Assembly (NCBI RefSeq): GCF_052162025.1 | Contig: NZ_CP197401.1 | Location: 1,984,001-2,048,000, forward strand | DNA length: 64,000 nucleotides | Source of the DNA: Methylobacter sp015476545 | GTDB lineage: Bacteria > Pseudomonadota > Gammaproteobacteria > Methylococcales > Methylomonadaceae | Reading direction: 5' to 3' | Shown: piece by piece, positions 43,182-50,384 of the stretch | How positions within the stretch are numbered: the first letter of the stretch is position 1 | Layout of the letters: every line of letters begins with the position of its first letter | Made by a program: the position numbers and the translations under genes | The notes under the pieces: model-generated | The model's input: the letters and a program-made list of their open reading frames with translations, nothing else | What the model was told of the DNA's origin: nothing | Databases searched by the model: none

Positions 43182-44257
43182 TGTTGTTCAGCTCCTGATT
43201 GTTTGGCGCGTTTCAGTGCCGTTAGGCCGGCATGCGCGGCAATGCCGGCGCCGACTAAGGCCGCCGCGGTGCCGCCGACTGCGTCGGCGTTGGCTTCGAT
43301 GCCGAATTGATTAATATCGGTGAGGCGCTCGTAGAAACTGCCTTTGTCCCAGAAACCGTCCTCGGAACAGCCGATACAGCCGTGGCCGGCCTGAATCGGA
43401 AACGATACGCCTTCATTCCAACGTACCGTCGAGCAGGCGTTATAGGTGGTCGGCCCCTTGCAGCCCATTTTGTACAGGCAGTGGCCCTGGCGGGCGGCTT
43501 CGTCGTCCCAATGTTCGACGAACTGGCCGGCGTCGAAATGTGGTCTTCTGTAGCATTTGTCGTGAATACGCTGGCTGTAGAACATCTGCGGACGGCCTTG
43601 CTTATCCAGGGTCGGCAGTTTGTCGAAGGTCAGCAGATAGGCGACCACGGCAGTCATGACTTCGGCAATCGGCGGGCAGCCGGGGACTTTGATGATCGGC
43701 TTGTCGGCCAAGCCCGGTACCTTGTGCACCGGCGTCGCCCGGGTCGGATTAGGCTTGGCGGCCTGGACGCAGCCCCATGATGCGCAGGAGCCCCAGGAGA
43801 TGATGGCCTTGCAGCTTTCAGCCGCGTATTTGAGCTGTTCGACGAAGGGCTTGCCGCCGATGATGCAGTACATGCCGTCCTCGGCCAGCGGCGGATTGCC
43901 TTCCACTGCCAGGATGTAGTTGCCTTTGTATTTTTCGACGATCTCGTCAATGATGGCTTCGGCGTTATGTCCGGCCGCGGCCATAATGGTGTCGTCGTAA
44001 TCCAGCGACAGCATCGACAAAATGACATCCTTGGCCAAAGGATGCCCGGAACGGATGAAGGATTCCGAGCAACAGGTACATTCCAGACCATGCAGCCACA
44101 GCACCGGAATGCGCGGCTTGGTCTCCATCGCATGCGCGATTTTGGGGGCGAAAGCGGGGGAAAGACCTAATGATGCAGCGGTTAAACTGCAGAACTTGAG
44201 AAAACTGCGTCGCGTGATGCCTTGCCTGCGCATGACATCGTAAAAGGTTTCATTCAT
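43178..44257 (-). CDS. hupS: uptake [NiFe]-hydrogenase small subunit, group 1d type
   Basis: 359 residues with a Tat signal (RRQGITRRSFLKFC, cleavage expected after AHA at 43). Cysteines at precursor 60, 62, 63, 158 and 163 become 17, 19, 20, 115 and 120 in the mature numbering, and PGCPP supplies the sixth: the set that binds the [4Fe-3S] proximal cluster in oxygen-tolerant membrane-bound hydrogenases such as E. coli Hya and Ralstonia HoxK. Medial/distal cluster motifs (DKCYRRPHFDAG, KMGCKGPTTYNACS, HGCIGCSEDGFWD) are intact. A C-terminal hydrophobic helix anchors it. First gene of the operon. Confidence 0.97.
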   Translation of the reverse strand: MNETFYDVMRRQGITRRSFLKFCSLTAASLGLSPAFAPKIAHAMETKPRIPVLWLHGLECTCCSESFIRSGHPLAKDVILSMLSLDYDDTIMAAAGHNAEAIIDEIVEKYKGNYILAVEGNPPLAEDGMYCIIGGKPFVEQLKYAAESCKAIISWGSCASWGCVQAAKPNPTRATPVHKVPGLADKPIIKVPGCPPIAEVMTAVVAYLLTFDKLPTLDKQGRPQMFYSQRIHDKCYRRPHFDAGQFVEHWDDEAARQGHCLYKMGCKGPTTYNACSTVRWNEGVSFPIQAGHGCIGCSEDGFWDKGSFYERLTDINQFGIEANADAVGGTAAALVGAGIAAHAGLTALKRAKQSGAEQQ

Positions 44258-44678
44258 TCAGGAACTCCTGGCATTATTATCTGGCTACTTGATGAACGCA
44301 AGACCCAGATGCTCCCGAACGTTCTTCAGTGCCTTTTTTATCAACGCAGTGATCGGCGACACTGCTCCGCATGGCCTTTGCAACATCCGTACCGGATTAA
44401 TGCCAGCCTGATAAAACCTTATAAATATTAAGGTAAATAATGTCAAGATGCTTTGGAAAAAAATTAATCAGTGTCGGTTATGCGACAAATGCGACATAGG
44501 AACCGGACAATTGCAGGAAATGGGACACAAACCGGAAGAAGAGAGCGTATATAAGTCCGGATTCCATGCAATTTGAATCAGCGGTAGAGGAATGGATCAG
44601 GATGACGTAAAGCGCGCAAAGCTGCAGGTCGGGTTAGTGCATAAAAGTGTGGTATAACCCGACAAAGATGCTTTTAAT
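44258..44678. promoter_or_regulatory. hydrogenase operon upstream region
   Basis: 420 bp between hupS and the convergent-side small membrane gene. It holds the sigma-54-type promoter listed separately and AT-rich DNA upstream of it (44410-44475), where activator or IHF sites would be expected. No gene seen. Confidence 0.55.
44378..44394 (-). promoter_or_regulatory. sigma-54-type -24/-12 promoter of hupS
   Basis: On the minus strand GGTACGGATGTTGCAA: GG and GC are separated by the required 10 bases and the -12 side (TTGCA) is perfect; the -24 side differs from TGGCAC at two positions. Start of transcription would fall about 110 bp before the hupS ATG. Sigma-54 plus an NtrC-type regulator (HoxA/HupR) controls hydrogenase operons in other Proteobacteria. 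Confidence 0.6.
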
Positions 44679-44987
44679 TTACTCGGCCATTGTTGCTGCC
44701 AGACGATTCTCCAGTTCGGCAGCAACCAGGGTATCGTAATGGCGCCGCAAGACGGAATCGCTAGGGCGCGGCCCGAAGGAAGCCTCGATTTCACTTATCA
44801 GATGAGTCAGAAGACGATTTGATTCCTCGAGGATTCTCAACTCATAATCGGCCGTCCATTCCACTTGATTGGCGGCTGTGGATTGTTGGGGGGATTTTGA
44901 AAAATACGCCATGCTGTAGCCTAATGGGAAAAAAGCGCATGTCGCCATTACAAACATGACGATAACAAGCAGAATGACTTCGAACAT
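44679..44987 (-). CDS. small single-span membrane protein, unknown
   Basis: 102 residues: an N-terminal membrane span (VILLVIVMFVMATCAFFPLG) and a cytoplasmic helical region with acidic and leucine residues (RILEESNRLLTHLISEIEA). GAGGT lies 7 bases before the ATG. No family recognised. It is upstream of the hup operon in the same direction but beyond the sigma-54 site, so probably a separate unit. Confidence 0.6.
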   Translation of the reverse strand: MFEVILLVIVMFVMATCAFFPLGYSMAYFSKSPQQSTAANQVEWTADYELRILEESNRLLTHLISEIEASFGPRPSDSVLRRHYDTLVAAELENRLAATMAE

Positions 44988-45299
44988 ATCAATACCTCGC
45001 TACTGTTGAAAAAGGCTCGGGTACACATATCAGATGGAGATCGGCAACCCGGCAATTCTCTATTTAGCAATTAAAATGCCATGCTGTTTTTATCGTTAAT
45101 ACTGATTTTTATTATGAATTTATGGCTGTGATGTGCAGGGCCTGGTGGGTTTTTGAACAATTTGTCAGCAATCCATCAACAGCGTTCGAAAAATCCACTT
45201 GCAGGCTGGAGATTCAGAAGGATCAGTCGAGTTATTTTGGTAAAATAATATTCATAAACGCCGCCAGCCTCTTATCCGCTCAATCACGAAATTTAAACC
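44988..45299. other. gene-free gap, nothing recognised
   Basis: 312 bp between divergent genes. Likely carries both promoters; no strong motif or repeat seen. Confidence 0.5.
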
Positions 45300-46469
45300 A
45301 TGACTCAATCCAAACGCAAAATCGTCCGAATTGCCTCAAAAGCCGACGGAAAAACAACCTTATCCGCGGCCCAAAAACAATTCAATAGCCTGACTAAAAA
45401 AATTGACCGTCAAAAAAAGCTGTTGCTCGAGTGGAAAGAAGCCATCCCTTTGTATCATCAAATAGTTGAGCAGGAATACGACCCCGCTGTAGAGATCTTG
45501 TACAACCAGAAATTTGAGTGGGCCAAGTTATTGGATCAGTCTTACGACAAGCCACTATTCAAAAAAACCGACAAATTGAAAATTAGGCATCTTATTTGCG
45601 AGGCATGCGAGCAATTAATTCCCGAGTTGAACAGCGATGAAGTGAAAGCCTTGTTCAACAAATATAGCGATGAAGATTACGATACTATCAACCAGGAGGC
45701 TGAAGCCGCTGTCGGCGAACTCATGAAAAGCATCGCGGAAGGCATGTTTAATGTGGATTTGGGTGATGACGTCGATGTAAGTTCGCCGGAAAAGTTGCAC
45801 GCCCACTTGCAGGAAAAGCTGCAAGCGCAGGCAGAAGATCAAATAAAAGAACAATCGGACGCTCCCGTTAAACAGCGTAAAAAAACCAAAAAACAATTGG
45901 AAAAAGAAGCACGCCAGCGAGAGGAAGAGGCACTGGCAAGTAAGTCGGTCCAGGAGGTTTACCGTAAATTAGTCGCCACACTGCATCCCGACCGCGAGCC
46001 GGATGAACAGGAACGTGCTCGCAAAACCGAATTAATGCAACGCGTCAATACCGCTTACGGCAAAAAAGACTTATTGCAACTACTGGAATTGCAATTGGAA
46101 ATTGAGCAGATCGATCCCGCGCATTTGAGCCAAATGGCTGACAGCCGTCTGAAACATTTCAATAAGATATTGAAAGAGCAGCTGTCTGAGCTGGATCAGG
46201 AAATTCATCAAATTGAAGAGATATTTAGGTTGCAATCAAATCTGCCTTTCTATGCGTATCTAACTCCCAGGCAATTGATTACATCGCTGAAACATGATCT
46301 GAAGTCAGTTCAGACAGATATAGACTCCATTCAGAAAGAGCTTGAGACTTTTCAAAATCCTGCTGAACTTAAAGCATGGCTAAAAAGCTATAAAATTCCC
46401 AAAAAATCAGTTCCGGATGATTTTGATGATTTATTTTTTGGCGGCATGATGCCGTTCGATTTTAGGTAA
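45300..46469 (+). CDS. J-domain (DnaJ-like) protein of unknown role
   Basis: 389 residues, highly charged. A J-domain-like helix pair surrounds HPD at 229-231 (VYRKLVATLHPDRE, then ELMQRVNTAYGKKDLL). It is preceded by a coiled, Lys/Glu-rich segment (KQRKKTKKQLEKEARQREEE) and followed by a helical region and a Phe/Asp/Gly-rich end. The HPD tripeptide implies contact with DnaK; the placing of the J domain in the middle is unlike DnaJ, CbpA or HscB. Client unknown. Confidence 0.75.
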   Translation: MTQSKRKIVRIASKADGKTTLSAAQKQFNSLTKKIDRQKKLLLEWKEAIPLYHQIVEQEYDPAVEILYNQKFEWAKLLDQSYDKPLFKKTDKLKIRHLICEACEQLIPELNSDEVKALFNKYSDEDYDTINQEAEAAVGELMKSIAEGMFNVDLGDDVDVSSPEKLHAHLQEKLQAQAEDQIKEQSDAPVKQRKKTKKQLEKEARQREEEALASKSVQEVYRKLVATLHPDREPDEQERARKTELMQRVNTAYGKKDLLQLLELQLEIEQIDPAHLSQMADSRLKHFNKILKEQLSELDQEIHQIEEIFRLQSNLPFYAYLTPRQLITSLKHDLKSVQTDIDSIQKELETFQNPAELKAWLKSYKIPKKSVPDDFDDLFFGGMMPFDFR

Positions 46470-46785
46470 ACCTGGCCTCATGGCTGAGAATCGGGACGAA
46501 GCCACGCAGGCAGAAACCCTCGAAACAGTTATTGCTATTCCTCAACTTGGCTATTTCATCAAGAAAAACATGGAGTATATGAAACCTTTTAAATTCATGA
46601 TTTTGCAAAATAAGTGATAATGCCGGTTTTTTTCATGGACGTTGCGGTTTCATGAAAGTCACGGCTGAGGCTGCCCCGGATGAGGCGTTTGCCTTAATAT
46701 TATGATGAACTAATGCTTCCTAGTCGGGAAATTTTCGGTATAGTGGCGCGTTTAGTTATGAATCTTGCTGTACAGTTGTCTAAAA
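46470..46785. other. gene-free gap, nothing recognised
   Basis: About 315 bp before the multicopper oxidase gene; presumably its promoter region. No clear operator or repeat is visible. Confidence 0.45.
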
Positions 46786-48453
46786 ATGCAGAATAAATAC
46801 TTACGTTTATTAAGTCTTCTCCTGATAGTTCTCCTGATTCCCCTGGCATATTGGTTAAGACCCGGCAAGTTCGAAGAAGCCGATCTCAATCCGCCGCCCA
46901 CGCGGCCCAAAATGACCTCTAAGTCGCTCGGCTTTGAAAAGCCCTGCAAGGATGAGCATCCCGAATGGCGCCAGGCCCAGACTATCGACGGCGTCGAGAT
47001 TGCCGAATCGCTAGCGTGCAATCCCGATAATCCCTATGATATTGCCGCTTTCGTCAAAGGCGTCAATAACGTTTCGATGCCTACCCTGATGAGCACGCAT
47101 CTGTCCGAAGATGCGCTGACCAAAACAGACGACCTGGACGGCGACGGCGACCCCGATGTGATCCGCATCAAGCTGGAAGTCATCGAGCTTAACGGCAGAT
47201 CGCCCGACGGCGATTTCCTGATCCCCAGCTATGATGTGTTGCCGGGCGTGCAGCCGGGGCTGTGGGTGTTCGCACCCAAGACCAGCGATATGGCCGTGAA
47301 GAATTACGGCTCCAACCAGGCCAATTATTTCCTGCGCGCGCCGTCGCCGGTGATCCGCGTCGAGCAGGGCGATCAGGTCTACATCACATTGGAAAACACG
47401 CATTATTTTCCACACACGATTCATTTTCACGGCGTCGATCACCCCTGGAAAACAGCGGACGGCGGTGAAAATGACGGCGATGCGCACGGCGGCGCTATGG
47501 CCGTTTTTCCGGGCGACAGCCATACTTACGAAATGAAGCCGCGGACGACCGGCACCATGCTTTATCACTGTCATGTACAGACCGACAAACACGTCATGAT
47601 GGGCATGGCCGGCATGTTTATCGTAGAGGAAAACCGCCCGAACAACTGGGTGCAGACCTTCAATATCGGCGGAGGGCATGTGCGGCATCCGTCAGTCGGT
47701 GTCAAAGAGGAATACAGCCAGGAATATGATCTGCATTATCAGTCTGTCGACAAGCGGCTGGCGAAAATCATTCAGGAAGCCAACGATCCGCGTCTGATCG
47801 AGAAAAAAATGAACCGCGAATACAACATGACCGAATCGCATGAAAACTATTTCTTGCTAAACGGTCATGCCTTCCCGTATACGTTGCGCGACGACCTGAT
47901 CGTCACAGGACCCAATGAAAAGATCAAATTGCGCGTCGCCAACGCCCAAAATTCGGCCATGGCGCTGCATTTCCACGGCCATAAGGCCACGGTCACGCAT
48001 TATGATGGCATCAAGCAGCCTGAAGCCGCGCAAGTCATTCGCGATGTGGTCGATCTTGCTTCGGCGCAGCGCGTGGACATCAAGCTGGACACGACCAATG
48101 ACGGTCTCCATAACGATGGCGAGGGCGTCTGGATGTTCCACGATCATGTCGAGACCGGCGCGACTAATGACGGCGTGGAGCCGGGGGGCAATATCTCTCT
48201 GGTCGTGTACCGCGATTTTATCGATGAGCACGGCATGCCGAAACTGCACGAGGGTGCGTTTGATGAGTTCTTTACTAGCGCTTATTACGCGCGCGAAAAA
48301 CCCATGTGGGCTACAGACGAATTTGCGCAGTTGCTGGGCGAAGCAGGGCCTCTGGCCCCGAATTACCTGAAAATCATAGCCTTCGGTTTGACGGTCGGAC
48401 TGCTGTTCGCACTGGTGTTCTATCTCGTGCGCAGCTTTAAAATGGAGCGGTAA
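46786..48453 (+). CDS. membrane-anchored multicopper oxidase
   Basis: 555 residues from the ATG at 46786 (a TTG at 46765 would add seven). One N-terminal span (LLSLLLIVLLIPLAYWL) and one C-terminal span. Copper motifs: HTIHFHGVDHPW, YHCHVQTDKHVMMGMAG, LHFHGHKATVTH and MFHDHVETGATND. The only HCH-x5-H-x3-GM type 1 site is in the first half; the last motif lacks the Cys, unlike three-domain laccases where it is C-terminal. The large domain would be periplasmic. Next to a cupredoxin gene (start one base after its stop), so the pair likely moves electrons or oxidises a metal or organic substrate; substrate unknown. Confidence 0.85.
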   Translation: MQNKYLRLLSLLLIVLLIPLAYWLRPGKFEEADLNPPPTRPKMTSKSLGFEKPCKDEHPEWRQAQTIDGVEIAESLACNPDNPYDIAAFVKGVNNVSMPTLMSTHLSEDALTKTDDLDGDGDPDVIRIKLEVIELNGRSPDGDFLIPSYDVLPGVQPGLWVFAPKTSDMAVKNYGSNQANYFLRAPSPVIRVEQGDQVYITLENTHYFPHTIHFHGVDHPWKTADGGENDGDAHGGAMAVFPGDSHTYEMKPRTTGTMLYHCHVQTDKHVMMGMAGMFIVEENRPNNWVQTFNIGGGHVRHPSVGVKEEYSQEYDLHYQSVDKRLAKIIQEANDPRLIEKKMNREYNMTESHENYFLLNGHAFPYTLRDDLIVTGPNEKIKLRVANAQNSAMALHFHGHKATVTHYDGIKQPEAAQVIRDVVDLASAQRVDIKLDTTNDGLHNDGEGVWMFHDHVETGATNDGVEPGGNISLVVYRDFIDEHGMPKLHEGAFDEFFTSAYYAREKPMWATDEFAQLLGEAGPLAPNYLKIIAFGLTVGLLFALVFYLVRSFKMER

Positions 48454-48454
48454 A

Positions 48455-49135
48455 ATGAATTTCGTTAAGCATCTTATTTTGTTAATGGCCACGGCCGGCG
48501 TTCAGTCTGCTGTGGCGGCCATGAACCATAACGGCATGATGATGGACGAAACCGGCATGATCATGAACAGCAATACCGACAATGTGCCGCGCGACTGTAA
48601 AAAAATCGCCGGCGACGTCAACATTACGGTTCGTGCCGGCCATAAACAGGCCAAAAAATTCAATGGCATCATGTACGCGTTTGACCAGCAGCAATGGGAG
48701 GTTCCGCCCTGTTCGCGTATTAACGTCACGTTTATCAACGAGGACAAGATCCGGCATCAGTTCATGATCCACGACCTGCCGGGCTATATTTACCCGCAAG
48801 GCATGTTCACGATGGAAATCTACGGGCCGGGCCAAAAGACAGCCTCTATTATCGTGCCCAGCCAGCGTAAAACCTATCTGGTGCACTGCGAAGTGCCTCA
48901 GCACATGGAAAAAGGCATGAAGGCCCAGCTGAAAGTGGACGGCGGCGACGGCGATCTGCCCAGCATTCCGGGCATATCGGCGGCCGTAAATGCGGATTCT
49001 TATTGGGTAGACTGGGACAAAAGCGCTTGGGGAGTTTTATTGGTTTCATTTTTTGCCGGGGCGGCAGTGCTTTTATTGTTGAACAGGATTAAGCGTAACC
49101 CTGCGCGGGAGATTGAAGAAGAAACTGGAAGTTAA
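48455..49135 (+). CDS. secreted/membrane cupredoxin-domain protein
   Basis: 226 residues: signal peptide ending QSAVAA, a Met/His-rich linker (MNHNGMMMDETGMIM) likely to bind Cu(I), then a cupredoxin fold with type 1 ligands in KIRHQFMIHDLPG and VHCEVPQHMEKGM (Cys, His, Met). A C-terminal span (GVLLVSFFAGAAVLLLL) anchors it. Probably the redox partner of the multicopper oxidase just upstream. A strong terminator follows. Confidence 0.85.
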   Translation: MNFVKHLILLMATAGVQSAVAAMNHNGMMMDETGMIMNSNTDNVPRDCKKIAGDVNITVRAGHKQAKKFNGIMYAFDQQQWEVPPCSRINVTFINEDKIRHQFMIHDLPGYIYPQGMFTMEIYGPGQKTASIIVPSQRKTYLVHCEVPQHMEKGMKAQLKVDGGDGDLPSIPGISAAVNADSYWVDWDKSAWGVLLVSFFAGAAVLLLLNRIKRNPAREIEEETGS

Positions 49136-49142
49136 GAAAAAG

Positions 49143-49191
49143 AAAGACCACCAGAAATTGTGGGGGGTTGGTGGGAGGTGGTCTTTTTAAA
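49143..49191 (+). terminator. rho-independent terminator after the copper operon
   Basis: Arms AAAGACCACC (49143-49152) and GGTGGTCTTT (49177-49186) followed by TTT; about 8 bp after the cupredoxin stop. Confidence 0.85.
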
Positions 49192-49608
49192 GTAGAGACA
49201 AAATTGTCGAGAAGCATGGGAGCTATTGCTAATCGACGGGATTCATACTAACAAACGGCCCATCAGATGTTTATTCGTACAAATACCTATGCAGAGCAAT
49301 TGCTTGATCCTGCTTCATCAGGCTGGTGCTAAAATATATAAAAAATTCATATAGTTATAGGTAATATTGCCTGATGTGCCCAACTCAATGGCGATTTCCA
49401 TGCTTCCGGCATGACCTCAAACTGGCGCAGGCACTGAGCGAGCGCGGATTATCCTTTTAGGACTTACGCAAGCCTGTGTGGGAGGCGACTGCCAACAGTA
49501 GGCGCTCTAGGCGAAGTCGCCCCCCACATTTTTAAAACGGCTTTTTTCATTTTTAGATCATCCAACTTTCTACCGGCAGCAGAAGAGCAGAATGCCTAAG
49601 CCCAGCTT
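49192..49608. other. gene-free gap with palindromic repeat
   Basis: About 415 bp. It contains the GC-rich hairpin at 49477-49528 and otherwise nothing recognised. Confidence 0.5.
49477..49548. repeat. dispersed GGCGACT hairpin, family C, copy 1
   Basis: Arms TGTGGGAGGCGACT (49477-49490) and AGTCGCCCCCCACA (49515-49528), 13 of 14 pairs, followed by TTTTTAAAACGGCTTTTTT. A related copy with the same GAGGCGACTGC core and the same TTTAAAAAC-GCTTTTT tail is at 54626. Could act as a plus-strand terminator. Confidence 0.55.
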
Positions 49609-50016
49609 TTAATAAGGATAATCATAAATAGATAAATCAGGATAAAAGCGAGGAATCCACGGCTGGAGTTTGAAGATTTCAATGTCGTTCTGAACTTCCA
49701 GCGCTTGTGCCGTCCGTTGGGCGGCGTTGGCTTGCCGCAAGGCGGCGACCACTTTGGCCTCTTCAATCCGGAAGGCGCGCTCCCTGTCCCAGGCTTCGGT
49801 CATGGTCTCATCCTCCATCCGGATTTCCTCTTTTTTTATGGCCCAGCGGTGCTGTGCGGCAAGCTGTCTTTGTTTGGGAATGTCGTAGATCACCATCGGC
49901 CGAACGGAGGGTTTATGAGGGCAGGGATCTTGCTGGTATTTGCCAGGGGCGCACTTGTAAACCTGGGCGTAAGCGGAAGTTGATAGCAAGGCGAGCAGTA
50001 ATAAAAATACTTTCAT
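49609..50016 (-). CDS. secreted DUF4124-like protein
   Basis: 135 residues with signal peptide MKVFLLLLALLSTSAYAQ, then VYKCAPGKYQQDPCP, a short cysteine-paired start like that of DUF4124 proteins. The remainder is a charged helical region (REEA/AALRQANAAQRTAQA type) and a Pro/Tyr-rich end (IPRFYPDLSIYDYPY). Strong GGAGG 6 bases before the ATG. Function unknown, periplasmic by prediction. Confidence 0.75.
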   Translation of the reverse strand: MKVFLLLLALLSTSAYAQVYKCAPGKYQQDPCPHKPSVRPMVIYDIPKQRQLAAQHRWAIKKEEIRMEDETMTEAWDRERAFRIEEAKVVAALRQANAAQRTAQALEVQNDIEIFKLQPWIPRFYPDLSIYDYPY

Positions 50017-50123
50017 TTCATCCTCCTTTGCAGGTGGTGCTTTGAGTATTTATGCAACTGACATTGCACAGTCAATAGTGACTGTAGGATCGAATTCACT
50101 CGACCCGGGAAGCCCGCCAGGGT

Positions 50124-50357
50124 TTATGGCAGGCTGACGAAAATGGCACGCAATCGATTGCAGGGCATGAATGCATAATCCATCCGATTCATGGTTTCCA
50201 TGCTCCAAGTGGGTATTTCAAGATGCATTTTCATGCAGAGCGCGGGAGCGATAGATTCAGTCTCTATGATTGAATTTTTTAAGAGTTGTTCAATTTCTAC
50301 CGCTTCCTGCCTGCCATGAAATGCTGGCCATGCGAAATACCCGGAAAACTGAGCCAT
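50124..50357 (-). CDS. possible small protein downstream of the debranching-like enzyme
   Basis: 77 residues beginning MAQFSGYFAWPAFHG, 27 bp after the upstream stop and in the same direction. No domain, no good ribosome binding site. Kept only because it fills a 370-bp gap between genes. Confidence 0.25.
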   Translation of the reverse strand: MAQFSGYFAWPAFHGRQEAVEIEQLLKNSIIETESIAPALCMKMHLEIPTWSMETMNRMDYAFMPCNRLRAIFVSLP

Positions 50358-50384
50358 GATCAGCCGGAATTGGCCAGCCGTCGA

